The notes below the pieces were generated by a model. That model worked only from the letters and a program-made list of their open reading frames with translations, was not told the origin of the DNA and did no database searches. From Deltaproteobacteria bacterium (GTDB taxonomy: Bacteria; Desulfobacterota; Binatia; UTPRO1), in the NCBI GenBank assembly GCA_020852955.1, contig JADYZW010000047.1, positions 150,436 through 214,435 of the forward strand: a DNA stretch of 64,000 nucleotides, given 5' to 3'. Positions 37,650 to 45,447 of the stretch are shown here, piece after piece; the first letter of the stretch is position 1, and each line of letters opens with the position of its first letter. The translations under genes were made by a program, and so were the position numbers.

Positions 37650-37994
37650 ATGAGCGACGACCTCTGCGATCTCACCTCGAGGGACTGCGTGCCGTGCCGG
37701 GGAGGCGTTCCCCCCCTCGCGGCCGCCGAGCGCGCGCGGCTCCTCGGTCGGCTCGGCCACGATTGGCGGGTCGTCGACGGCCATCACCTCGAGAAGGCCT
37801 TCGCCTTCCCGGACTTCGCGAGCGCCCTCGCCTTCACGAACCGCGTCGGCGCCCTCGCCGAGCGCGAGGGCCATCACCCCGACATCCATCTCGCGTGGGG
37901 CGCGGTCCGGATCACGATCTGGACGCACAAGATCGACGGGCTCACCGAGAGCGACTTCGTCCTCGCGGCGAAGACCGAGCAGCTGCCCCGCTGA
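37650..37994 (+). CDS. phhB: Pterin-4a-carbinolamine dehydratase
   Basis: A 114-residue protein whose core motif EGHHPDIHLAWGAVRITIWTH matches the PCD/DCoH family active site (His-His with a conserved Asp and trailing T-x-x-x-GLT). The LTESDFVLAAK end is also typical. It regenerates the tetrahydrobiopterin cofactor, or acts in another pterin role. No phenylalanine hydroxylase gene is visible in the window. An N-terminal CVPCRGG stretch is common in this group. Confidence 0.92.
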   Translation: MSDDLCDLTSRDCVPCRGGVPPLAAAERARLLGRLGHDWRVVDGHHLEKAFAFPDFASALAFTNRVGALAEREGHHPDIHLAWGAVRITIWTHKIDGLTESDFVLAAKTEQLPR

Positions 37995-38027
37995 GCGGAC
38001 CCGCGCGGCGCGATCCGCCCGCGCCAG

Positions 38028-38381
38028 TCAGAGCAGCCGGTCGACGTTCTCCGGCGGGCGTCCCACCACCGCGCGCTTCCCGTCCTTGACGACGATCGGG
38101 CGCTCGATGAGGACCGGGTGCGCCGCCATCGCGGCGACGAGCTTCGTCGGATCGTCGACCTCGCCGAGGCCGAGCTCCGCGTAGACCGGCTCCTTGGTGC
38201 GCATGAGCGCGCGCGGGTCGTCGAAGCCGAGGAGCTTCAGGATCTCCCGGAGGCGCGCCGCCGTCGGCGGGTCCTTCAGGTACTCGACGATCGTCGGGGT
38301 CACGCCGGCGTCGGTGAGGCGCGCGAGCGTCTCGCGGGACTTCGTGCAGCGGGGATTGTGGAAGATCTCGTAGCGGGCCAT
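38028..38381 (-). CDS. arsC: Glutaredoxin-type arsenate reductase family (ArsC/YfgD)
   Basis: A 117-residue ArsC-family protein. The N-terminal NPRCTKSRETLARL carries the redox Cys. A VEYLKDPPTAARLREILKLL segment and the C-terminal PVLIERPIVVKDGKRAVVGRP supply the conserved arginines. The NPRC-KSR pattern is nearer YfgD than classical plasmid ArsC, so arsenate may not be the physiological substrate. There are no neighbouring arsB, arsR or acr3 genes. It is divergent from the amidase with a 93-base gap. Confidence 0.88.
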   Translation of the reverse strand: MARYEIFHNPRCTKSRETLARLTDAGVTPTIVEYLKDPPTAARLREILKLLGFDDPRALMRTKEPVYAELGLGEVDDPTKLVAAMAAHPVLIERPIVVKDGKRAVVGRPPENVDRLL

Positions 38382-38474
38382 GCCGCACCTCTACCTCGGA
38401 TCCGCCGACGAGGCACCCCAGGAGGAACCGCGGGCCCCTTGCCGAACCGCGGAGCGCTCTGTCATGAAGCGCGG

Positions 38475-39920
38475 ATGGATCGTACGACCGAGATCGGAGA
38501 CCGCGACGCCACCGGGCAAGCCGATGCCGTGCGCCGCAAGGACGTCTCGCCCCGCGAGCTGGTCGACGAGGCGATTCGCCGCATCGAACGCGTGAACCCG
38601 CGCCTGAACGCCGTGATCCACGAGCACTTCGAGCGCGCCCGCGCGGAGGCCGACGGTCCCCTCCCCGACGGGCCGTTTCGCGGCGTGCCCTTCCTCCTGA
38701 AGGATCTCGCGAACGGCGCCCGCGCCGGCGACCCGATCCACTGGGGCGCGCGCTTCCTGAAGGACGCCGGGTACCGCGCGCCCGAGACCTCCTATCTGGT
38801 CGAGAAGTTCATGCGGGCCGGGCTCGTCATCGTCGGCCGCACCAACGTCCCGGAGCTCGGCGCCTGGACGACGACGGAGCCCGAGGCCTACGGACCGACG
38901 CGCAATCCCTGGAACCCGGAGCACTCGAGCGGCGGGTCGAGCGGGGGCGCGGCCGCGGCCGTCGCTTCCCGCATGGTCGCCGCGGCGCACGCGAGCGACG
39001 GCGGCGGGTCGATCCGCATTCCCGCGAGCAAGTGCGGCCTCGTCGGCTTGAAGCCGTCGCGCGGCCGGGTCTCGATGGGGCCGGCGATCGGCGAGATGTG
39101 GGCGGGGCTGGCGTTCGAGCTGGCGGTGACGCGCTCCGTCCGCGACGCGGCGGGCCTCCTCGACGCGGTCGCCGGCGCGATGCCGGGGGATCCCTACGTC
39201 GCGGAGCTGCCGCTCCGTCCCTACCTCGCAGAAGTCGGAGCGCCGCCCGGCACGCTCCGCATCGGCCTCGTGCCCGCGATCGCAACCGTGCCGGTCCACC
39301 CCGACTGCGCCGGGGCGGTCGAGCGCTCGGGCCGTCTCCTCGCCGACCTCGGCCACCGCGTCGAGATCGCGCATCCGCGGGCGCTCGAGGATCCGACCAT
39401 CAGCGAGGCCGTCATCCGGATCATCGCGGCGTCGCAGGCGCACGCCATCGACCACTTCGGGGAGCAGCTCGGCCGTCCGCTCGGCGCGGCCGACATGGAC
39501 TGCGACAACTGGGCGATCACCGAGATGGGCCGGCAGGTGAGCGGAGCGCAGTACCTGGCCGCGCTCGCGGCGCTGCACGCGTGGAATCGTCGCATGGCAT
39601 CCTTCTGGTCCGGCGGCTTCGATCTCCTGGTGACGCCGACGATCCCGGTGCCGCCGCCCCGGCTCGGCGAGCAGACGCCCGATCCGGCGGCGCCGCTCAG
39701 CGCCTGGGCCAGGACCGGAACGATGGTGGCGTTCACGGTGCCCTTCAACGTGACCGGCCAGCCCGCGATGTCGCTGCCGCTCCATTGGAACGACGCCGGG
39801 CTGCCGATCGGCGTGCAGCTCGTCGCCGGCTTCGGACGCGAGGACGTCCTGATCCGCGTCGGCGCGCAACTCGAGACCGCCGCGCCCTGGGCGGAGCGCC
39901 GCCCTCCCATCTCGGCCTGA
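38475..39920 (+). CDS. Amidase signature family hydrolase
   Basis: A 481-residue amidase. The catalytic Lys is in FLLKDLANG, and the Ser-cisSer region reads SSGGSSGGAAAAVASRMV followed by HASDGGGSIRIPAS. A long middle domain and a C-terminal FTVPFNVTGQPAMSLPL complete the family pattern. Substrate may be an amide, lactam or fatty acid amide. I start at ATG 38475; an out-of-frame ATG lies at 38464. No signal peptide. Its stop is 11 bases from the convergent DUF2804 gene. Confidence 0.93.
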   Translation: MDRTTEIGDRDATGQADAVRRKDVSPRELVDEAIRRIERVNPRLNAVIHEHFERARAEADGPLPDGPFRGVPFLLKDLANGARAGDPIHWGARFLKDAGYRAPETSYLVEKFMRAGLVIVGRTNVPELGAWTTTEPEAYGPTRNPWNPEHSSGGSSGGAAAAVASRMVAAAHASDGGGSIRIPASKCGLVGLKPSRGRVSMGPAIGEMWAGLAFELAVTRSVRDAAGLLDAVAGAMPGDPYVAELPLRPYLAEVGAPPGTLRIGLVPAIATVPVHPDCAGAVERSGRLLADLGHRVEIAHPRALEDPTISEAVIRIIAASQAHAIDHFGEQLGRPLGAADMDCDNWAITEMGRQVSGAQYLAALAALHAWNRRMASFWSGGFDLLVTPTIPVPPPRLGEQTPDPAAPLSAWARTGTMVAFTVPFNVTGQPAMSLPLHWNDAGLPIGVQLVAGFGREDVLIRVGAQLETAAPWAERRPPISA

Positions 39921-39930
39921 GGGCGGGCGG

Positions 39931-40950
39931 TCACCACTTCGCGTAGTGGTCCTCGCAGAACCCGAGCATGTTCGCGATCGCGACGCGCTCCCCCGCCGCG
40001 GTCGTGAGCGCGCCCGTGAACCGCCCGAAGATCTGGTGGAAGTTGGTCGCGAGCACGAGCGCGTTCACGCGCTCGACGTGCATCCCTTCGGGCGCGAACG
40101 CGAGGTCGACGCGGCCGTCGGCCGAGCGCAGGCGCCACGGCCGCATGAGGTCGCGCGGGTCGTAGTCGAACGCCACCGTATCGACCTTGTGGAGGCGCCC
40201 GTCGAGCCAGAAGCAGTTCTCGGTGACGCTCGTCTCGTTGACGCCGCACGAGACGTTCAAGCCAGCGACACGGCCGTCGCTCGTGCGGCCGGCGAGGCAG
40301 CCCCAGTTCCAGAACGTCTCGGGACGCATGAAGCCCGCGCTCCAGTCGTGGTGACCGTAGCCGTCGATCGCGCCGAGGTCCCAGGTGGCGGCGGCGGCGC
40401 GGAGCGTACCGCGCATCGCGAGGCCGGCGGTCTTCCGCGCGTACACCCAGCCGGTCGCGCCGGCACGCGTGCAGAGGCGCATCGGCTCCATCGGCGGCGC
40501 CTCCTCGCTGAAGACCGCATCGATCGCGATGGGCCCCCCGGTCACCTCGAGGCGGCGCGCGCGCGGCGACGCGTCGGCGTGCATCACGATGCGCGTGCCG
40601 CCGGCCTCGAACGCCATCGTCCCGGCCTCGGGCGTGTCGACGCCGCGGAACCCGAGGCCGAACGGCCGTTTCACGCCGTGCTCGACGCGCTGCCGCGTCG
40701 TCGGGTCCCAGCAATAGACGAACGCGGTCGTGACCCATCGCGTGTCTACGATCGCGCACCCGAAGACGAGCCGCTCCGAAAGGCCACCGAGAAACTGGAA
40801 CTGGTGGAAGCCGAAGTGACGCGCGAGTCGGCCGCGCGGCTTTCCGAAAGGATCGCGGAGGACGAAGTCGCGGTGGTTCACCTCGTCGATCGGCTCGGGG
40901 AAGATCCCGAGCCGCACGCGGCCGTCGGGGGCGACGAGCCGGTTCGGCAT
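39931..40950 (-). CDS. DUF2804 family protein
   Basis: A 339-residue protein of the DUF2804 family. Family features are FGFHQFQFLGGLSERLVFGC near residue 45, a RRLEVTGGPIAIDAVFSEE stretch, and C-terminal WNWGCLAGRTSDGRVAGLNV and VDLAFAPEGMHVERVNALVL. There is no signal peptide or membrane helix. The fold is predicted all-beta. Function is unknown. It starts 3 bases after the stop of the NTF2-like gene on the same strand. Confidence 0.88.
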   Translation of the reverse strand: MPNRLVAPDGRVRLGIFPEPIDEVNHRDFVLRDPFGKPRGRLARHFGFHQFQFLGGLSERLVFGCAIVDTRWVTTAFVYCWDPTTRQRVEHGVKRPFGLGFRGVDTPEAGTMAFEAGGTRIVMHADASPRARRLEVTGGPIAIDAVFSEEAPPMEPMRLCTRAGATGWVYARKTAGLAMRGTLRAAAATWDLGAIDGYGHHDWSAGFMRPETFWNWGCLAGRTSDGRVAGLNVSCGVNETSVTENCFWLDGRLHKVDTVAFDYDPRDLMRPWRLRSADGRVDLAFAPEGMHVERVNALVLATNFHQIFGRFTGALTTAAGERVAIANMLGFCEDHYAKW

Positions 40951-40953
40951 CGC

Positions 40954-41355
40954 TCAGTCGAATGGCTGGAGCAGCAACGCGTCGGTTTTCGCGTACGTGT
41001 GCTTCTCCTTCATGAGCCGTCCGTCGAAATGCAGGAGGTCGAGACCGCGCCAGCGGCGCTTCACGCCTTCGTGCTCCAGCGTACAGGCCCAGCGGATCAT
41101 CGCCTTTCCGGCGGCCGCATCGACGAAGCAGTCTTCGGTCACGAAGCGGATCGTGCCGAAGTCGCCGCGGAACTGGGGAACGAACGCCTCGCGGATCGCC
41201 GCCTTGCCGACCGCGCAGACGCCGTTGAACTGATCGTAGATCGCGTCGTCGGTCATGCAGGTCATCACGGCGTCGAGGTCCTCGCGGTTGAACGCGTCGG
41301 TGAAGGCGAGCACGAGCGCCTCGAGCTCGGCGCGGGTCGGGATGGATGCGGGCAT
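40954..41355 (-). CDS. SnoaL-like/NTF2-like protein
   Basis: A 133-residue protein with the cone-fold signature: LEALVLAFTDAFNREDLDAVMTCM at the N-terminus, followed by IREAFVPQFR and a C-terminal GLDLLHFDGRLMKEKHTY. Members include isomerases, cyclases and dehydratases; no catalytic pair is certain here. It is the first gene of a two-gene unit with DUF2804, so the two may act on the same ligand. Confidence 0.85.
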   Translation of the reverse strand: MPASIPTRAELEALVLAFTDAFNREDLDAVMTCMTDDAIYDQFNGVCAVGKAAIREAFVPQFRGDFGTIRFVTEDCFVDAAAGKAMIRWACTLEHEGVKRRWRGLDLLHFDGRLMKEKHTYAKTDALLLQPFD

Positions 41356-41392
41356 GAAGGTCCTCCTCGGTGGTGCGTCCGGCGTCTCTCGC

Positions 41393-41815
41393 TCACTCGC
41401 CGGCGAGATGCAAGACGAGCTCGCGCACGTGGAACGCCGCGCGGTGCTCGAAGACGTACACCGCTTGCCACGTGCCGAGCGCGAGGTCCCCGTCGACGAT
41501 CGGGATCGAGACCTGCGTCGCCGTGAGCGCCGAGCGGATGTGCGCCGGCATGTCGTCCGGCCCTTCGGTCGTGTGGCGATACGCCGGGTCGCCCTCCGGC
41601 ACGACCCGGCGGAGAAACGCCGCGAGATCGGCGAGCACGTCGGGATCGGCGTTCTCCTGGACCACGAGCGACGCCGAGGTGTGGCGGATGAAGACGGTGA
41701 CGAGCCCTTCGCGTATCCCCTGACGCGCGACCCACCCCCGCAGCTCGGGCGTCACGTCGTAGAGTCCGGCACCGCGCGTCCGGACCTGGAGGCGATGGAC
41801 CGCCTGGCGCAGCAT
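41393..41815 (-). CDS. YjbQ family protein (UPF0047)
   Basis: A 140-residue protein of the secondary-thiamine-phosphate-synthase-like YjbQ family. Landmarks are the IRHTSASLVVQENADPDV motif, the H-T-T-E-G-P-D-D-M region and GTWQAVYVFEHRA near the end. I start at ATG 41815 (MLRQAVHR), which fits family length. An ATG at 41842 would add nine residues, but it sits in the loop of a strong hairpin. It shows weak thiamine-phosphate synthase activity in some species; the real role is unclear. Stop lies 37 bases before the NTF2-like gene. Confidence 0.9.
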   Translation of the reverse strand: MLRQAVHRLQVRTRGAGLYDVTPELRGWVARQGIREGLVTVFIRHTSASLVVQENADPDVLADLAAFLRRVVPEGDPAYRHTTEGPDDMPAHIRSALTATQVSIPIVDGDLALGTWQAVYVFEHRAAFHVRELVLHLAGE

Positions 41816-41830
41816 GACGGCGTTCCTCTT

Positions 41831-41853
41831 AGAGCCTTCCATGAGAAGGCTCT
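41831..41853. promoter_or_regulatory. Hairpin in YjbQ leader
   Basis: A perfect 8-base inverted repeat AGAGCCTT / AAGGCTCT with a 7-base loop lies just upstream of the YjbQ ATG at 41815 and contains a second in-frame ATG. It lacks a U-run. It may act on translation of the YjbQ gene or be an operator in this divergent region. Confidence 0.35.
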
Positions 41854-41895
41854 TAGCGCGACCCGCCGGCCAACCGCGAATCGGCGGAAATCCGA

Positions 41896-41926
41896 TTGAC
41901 AGCGGCCGCAGGCAGCATGGTACACG
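41896..41926 (+). promoter_or_regulatory. Predicted promoter of SGNH/Cys-repeat gene
   Basis: A perfect TTGACA (41896-41901) precedes TACACG (41921-41926) with 19 bases between; GTACAC gives 18. The leader to the ATG at 42016 would be about 80 bases. The -10 is weak. Confidence 0.4.
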
Positions 41927-42015
41927 AGGCCGCCCGCCGCGAGCCGCCAACGGGCGGTCGCGCGCGGGTGGTTTCCGGTGCCGAGCCCTCCCGACGCTTC
42001 GATGAGGATCCCCGC

Positions 42016-45000
42016 ATGAAGAACACGACCTGCCGCCGGCGCTTTCGGTCGATCGCGGCGCCGCTCCTCGTCGCGCTCGCCGTGGCCGCCGGAGCGACGG
42101 CGCACGCCGCCATTATCGAGACCGACAAGGACGACTACGCGCCGGGCGACACGGTCGTGATCTTCGGCTCGGGCTGGGAGCCCTGGGAGACGGTCGAGAT
42201 CCTGATCCAGCGGACATCGGACGGCTTCGACGACATCGCCTTCGTCACGGTCGCGAACGGTGACGGCGACGTGCGCGACGACTCGTTCGTCGTCGAGTGG
42301 CGTCACTTCCACGCGAGCTTCCTCCTGACGGCCATCGGGCGCGCCTCCGGCCTCGTCGCGCAGGCGACCTTCACCGACGGCGTCCTCTCCGACACCATCG
42401 ACGCGACCGGCGACAGCATCACGCGCGGCTTCAACGCCGACAGCTGCACCTACGGCGACCAGGTCGATCGCAACTGGGCGACCGGCGACGACCACGGCGC
42501 GAGCTGGTGCACCTCGGGCGGCGACGGGACGTTCAGCCACGCCGAGCGGCTCGAGTGTGCCAAGCCGGGCCAGATCGTGAACCTCAACGACGGCGAGAGC
42601 GGCGCTACCATGCGCGGCGACTTCCAGGCGCAGGCGACGACGGCGCGCGCCAACATGATCGCCCAACCGGCGCCGCGCTACGTGACGGTGCTGATGGGCC
42701 ACAACGACGCCTGCACCAACACGACCAGCAAGATCGGCAACGGCTGCGGCGGCGACCAGAACCCGAACAACTACTGCCGCACCACCAACGCCGCCTTCGA
42801 GCGCGAGCTGCGCGAAGGACTCGACCAGCTGATCCAGGTGCCGTCGTCGCGCATTCTCGTGTCGGCGCTCGTCCGCATCTCGGAGCTCTGCAACTTCGGC
42901 TCGAAGAACAGCTGCGGACTCGGCTTCGGCACCAACTGCAGCTTCTTCTGGGGCACGCTCACCACGATCTTCGGGGCGGGCGGCGTCTGCAGCTCCCTCA
43001 CCGACGACTGCTCGAACCAGCGCCGCATCGACATGTACGACACCACGGTCGCCTACAACGCGATCCTCGAGTCGGTGACGGCGGAGTACGCCGCGATCCC
43101 GGCGGGCGGAGCGTCGGCGACGGGCGCGGTGAAGGCGTCGGACGTCGGCCTGCGCTTCGCCGAAGCCCCCTTTCATTACAAGTTCGCGAGCGGCGACATC
43201 TCGTGCTGCGACTGCTTCCACCCTGCGAGCTCGGGGCAGGCGAAGCTCGCCGAGGGCACGTACGCGGGCATCCAGTGCAGCGCCGCGAATCCGTGCTGCG
43301 CCCCGTCGGCCGATCCGCTGGTGAACGCGACCTGCTCCGCCACCGACACGACGAGCTTCTACCCCGGCGGCTTCTGGGACGGCGCGCCGTGCGGCAACGG
43401 CGTCGTCGATCCGGGCGAGCAGTGCGATCTCGGCGCCGCGAACGGCACCCCCGGCGCGTGCTGCCTCGGAAGCTGCGCCTTCGCGGCCGCGGGCGCGTCC
43501 TGCCGCGCGCCGGCCGGCGTCTGCGACGTCGGGGAGACCTGTACGGGGACGTCGGCGACCTGCCCCGCCGACGGTTTCGCGTCGAGCGCGATCGTCTGCC
43601 GCGCCTCGGCCGGCGCCTGCGATCCCGCCGAGCACTGCAGCGGCGGCACGGCCACCTGCCCGGGCGACGCCAAGAGCGGCGGCGTGTGCCGCCCGAGCGC
43701 CGGCGCGTGCGACGTGGCGGAGAGCTGCGACGGCGTCGGCGACGCGTGCCCGGCCGACGGCGTGCAGCCGGCGAGCGTCGTCTGCCGGCCGGCGGCGGGC
43801 GTCTGCGACGTAGCCGAGAGCTGCACCGGATCGAGCGGGGTCTGTCCCGCCGACGCCAGGAGCACGGCGGTCTGCCGCGCCGCGGCCGGCGTCTGCGACG
43901 TCGCGGAGAGCTGCGACGGCGCGTCCGACGACTGTCCCGCCGACGCGCTCGCCGACGCGACGGTCACGTGCCGCAGTGCGGCGGGCGTCTGCGATCTCGC
44001 GGAGCTCTGCACCGGCGCCTCCGCGGCCTGTCCGGCCGACACCAAGAGCACGGCGGTCTGCCGCGCCGCCGCCGGCGCCTGCGACGTCGCCGAGAGCTGC
44101 GACGGCGCGGCGGACGCGTGCCCCGCGGACGTCGTCGTGACGAGCGGCACGGTGTGCCGCGCGGCCGCGGGCGTCTGCGATCTCGTTGAGAGCTGCGACG
44201 GCGCGACGGCGGCCTGTCCCGCCGACGCCAGGAGCACCGCCGTCTGCCGGCCGTCGGCCGGGTTCTGCGACCTCACCGAGAGCTGCGACGGCGTCGGCAT
44301 CACCTGCCCGCCCGACAGCCTCCGCCCCGCGGGCGTCGCCTGCCGCAGCGCCGCGGGGGTCTGCGACCTCGCGGAGCTCTGCACCGGCGCTTCCGCGGCC
44401 TGTCCCGCCGACGCCAGGAGCACGGCGGTCTGCCGCGCCGCGGCCGGCGTCTGCGACGTGGCGGAGAGCTGCGACGGCGCGTCCGACGACTGTCCCGCCG
44501 ACGCGCTCGCGGCCGCGACCGTGGAGTGCCGTGCGGCCGCGGGCGCCTGCGACGCCGCCGAGCGCTGCACCGGCGCGGGCGCCGCCTGCCCGGCCGACGC
44601 GGCGCAACCCGACGGCGCGCCCTGTGACGACGGCGCGTCCTGCACGCTCCCCGACGCCTGCGTCGCCGGCCAGTGCCAGGGGAACCCCGACATCTGCGGC
44701 GACGGCATCACGCAGGGTAGCTGCGGCGAGCAGTGCGACGACGGCAACGCGGCGAACGGCGACGGCTGCTCCGCGAGCTGCGCGATCGAAAGCACGCCGG
44801 GCTGCGGCCCGACGCCGGCGGCGGGGTGTCGCCAGCCGATCACGTCGGCGCAGGCGTCGCTCTCCCTCCGGGATTCGACGCTCCCCGAGAAGGACAGCCT
44901 CCAGTGGAAGTGGAGCCACGGCGCCGTCACGCCGAAGGCGGACTTCGGGAATCCGACCGTCGACGCGGGCTACCAGCTCTGCGTCTACGACGGCGGCGCG

Positions 45001-45321
45001 CTCCGCATGAGCCTGCCGCTGCCGGCGGCCGGCGTCTGCAGAGAACGGCCGTGCTGGAAGGAGAACGGCGCCGGCTTCCAGTACGCGGACAAGACCGGCC
45101 TCCACGGGGTCACGCGGCTCGTCCTCAAGAGCGGCGCGGCGCCGGGGAAAGCGAAGGTCCTGCTCAAGGGCCGCGGGGCGCACCTGGCGATGCCGGCGCT
45201 GCCGTTCGCGCAGCCGGTCACGGTACAGCTCCGGAGTTCGACCGGCGTCTGCTGGGAGGCCGCGTTCAGCGCGCCGGCGATCCGCAACCAGCCGGACCAG
45301 TTCAAGGACAAGTCGGACTGA
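42016..45321 (+). CDS. Secreted SGNH hydrolase with 12 Cys-rich repeats
   Basis: A 1101-residue exported protein. Residues 1-31 are a signal peptide. Residues 33-115 form a beta domain beginning TDKDDYAPGDTVVIFGSGW. Residues 125-415 are an SGNH/GDSL-type hydrolase with nucleophile Ser134 in TGDSITRG, GHNDAC at 228-233 and the Asp399/His402 pair in CCDCFHPAS, resembling phospholipase B-like enzymes. Residues 496-869 are twelve tandem disintegrin-like Cys repeats. Residues about 870-925 form a further Cys-rich unit with CGDGITQGSCGEQCDDGN. Residues 937-1101 repeat the C-terminal domain of the GH5 protein. The start is ATG 42016. It probably acts on extracellular lipid or glycan esters. Confidence 0.88.
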   Translation: MKNTTCRRRFRSIAAPLLVALAVAAGATAHAAIIETDKDDYAPGDTVVIFGSGWEPWETVEILIQRTSDGFDDIAFVTVANGDGDVRDDSFVVEWRHFHASFLLTAIGRASGLVAQATFTDGVLSDTIDATGDSITRGFNADSCTYGDQVDRNWATGDDHGASWCTSGGDGTFSHAERLECAKPGQIVNLNDGESGATMRGDFQAQATTARANMIAQPAPRYVTVLMGHNDACTNTTSKIGNGCGGDQNPNNYCRTTNAAFERELREGLDQLIQVPSSRILVSALVRISELCNFGSKNSCGLGFGTNCSFFWGTLTTIFGAGGVCSSLTDDCSNQRRIDMYDTTVAYNAILESVTAEYAAIPAGGASATGAVKASDVGLRFAEAPFHYKFASGDISCCDCFHPASSGQAKLAEGTYAGIQCSAANPCCAPSADPLVNATCSATDTTSFYPGGFWDGAPCGNGVVDPGEQCDLGAANGTPGACCLGSCAFAAAGASCRAPAGVCDVGETCTGTSATCPADGFASSAIVCRASAGACDPAEHCSGGTATCPGDAKSGGVCRPSAGACDVAESCDGVGDACPADGVQPASVVCRPAAGVCDVAESCTGSSGVCPADARSTAVCRAAAGVCDVAESCDGASDDCPADALADATVTCRSAAGVCDLAELCTGASAACPADTKSTAVCRAAAGACDVAESCDGAADACPADVVVTSGTVCRAAAGVCDLVESCDGATAACPADARSTAVCRPSAGFCDLTESCDGVGITCPPDSLRPAGVACRSAAGVCDLAELCTGASAACPADARSTAVCRAAAGVCDVAESCDGASDDCPADALAAATVECRAAAGACDAAERCTGAGAACPADAAQPDGAPCDDGASCTLPDACVAGQCQGNPDICGDGITQGSCGEQCDDGNAANGDGCSASCAIESTPGCGPTPAAGCRQPITSAQASLSLRDSTLPEKDSLQWKWSHGAVTPKADFGNPTVDAGYQLCVYDGGALRMSLPLPAAGVCRERPCWKENGAGFQYADKTGLHGVTRLVLKSGAAPGKAKVLLKGRGAHLAMPALPFAQPVTVQLRSSTGVCWEAAFSAPAIRNQPDQFKDKSD
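43501..44622 (+). repeat. Twelve tandem Cys-rich (disintegrin-like) repeats
   Basis: Coding tandem repeat with consensus CR-xAGxCDxAExCxGxxxxCPAD. Repeats 1-11 alternate strictly between 32 and 30 residues, and repeat 12 has 32, so the higher-order unit is 62 residues (186 bases). Repeats 4-5 and 10-11 are nearly identical. Each copy has four Cys. Confidence 0.92.
44824..45321 (+). other. Shared Cys-containing C-terminal domain, copy B
   Basis: Codes residues 937-1101. Landmarks match copy A at 18984-19502: GCRQ, KWSHGAVTPKADFGNP, GYQLCVYD, RERPCW, GFQYAD, MPALPFAQ, GVCWE and a closing FKDKSD. About 40% of positions are identical by eye. Confidence 0.85.
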
Positions 45322-45348
45322 CGCTCCCCGCGCCGGTCGTGACGGCGC

Positions 45349-45366
45349 GCGGCGCAGTCGCGCCGC
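45349..45366. terminator. Small hairpin between convergent genes
   Basis: A 7-base-pair G/C stem (45349-45355 with 45360-45366) with a 4-base loop lies 28 bases after the Cys-repeat gene stop, in the 126-base convergent gap. No U-run follows. Confidence 0.3.
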
Positions 45367-45447
45367 AACCTGCGAGGGGGCACGGGGCCGGCCGTCGCGA
45401 CTCCCCGCCGCGGCGCGGCGCGCGTCTCCGCCGAGGACGGACGCGCA

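Noticed and set aside
43501-44622. Regular ~186-base repeat as a possible CRISPR array
   Set aside because: The repeats are coding, keep frame and encode Cys-rich units; there are no unique spacers and no cas genes.
41752-45183. 1143-residue open frame opposite the Cys-repeat gene
   Set aside because: It mirrors the tandem repeat of the true gene and has no independent motif. The sense strand has signal peptide, catalytic residues and Cys repeats.
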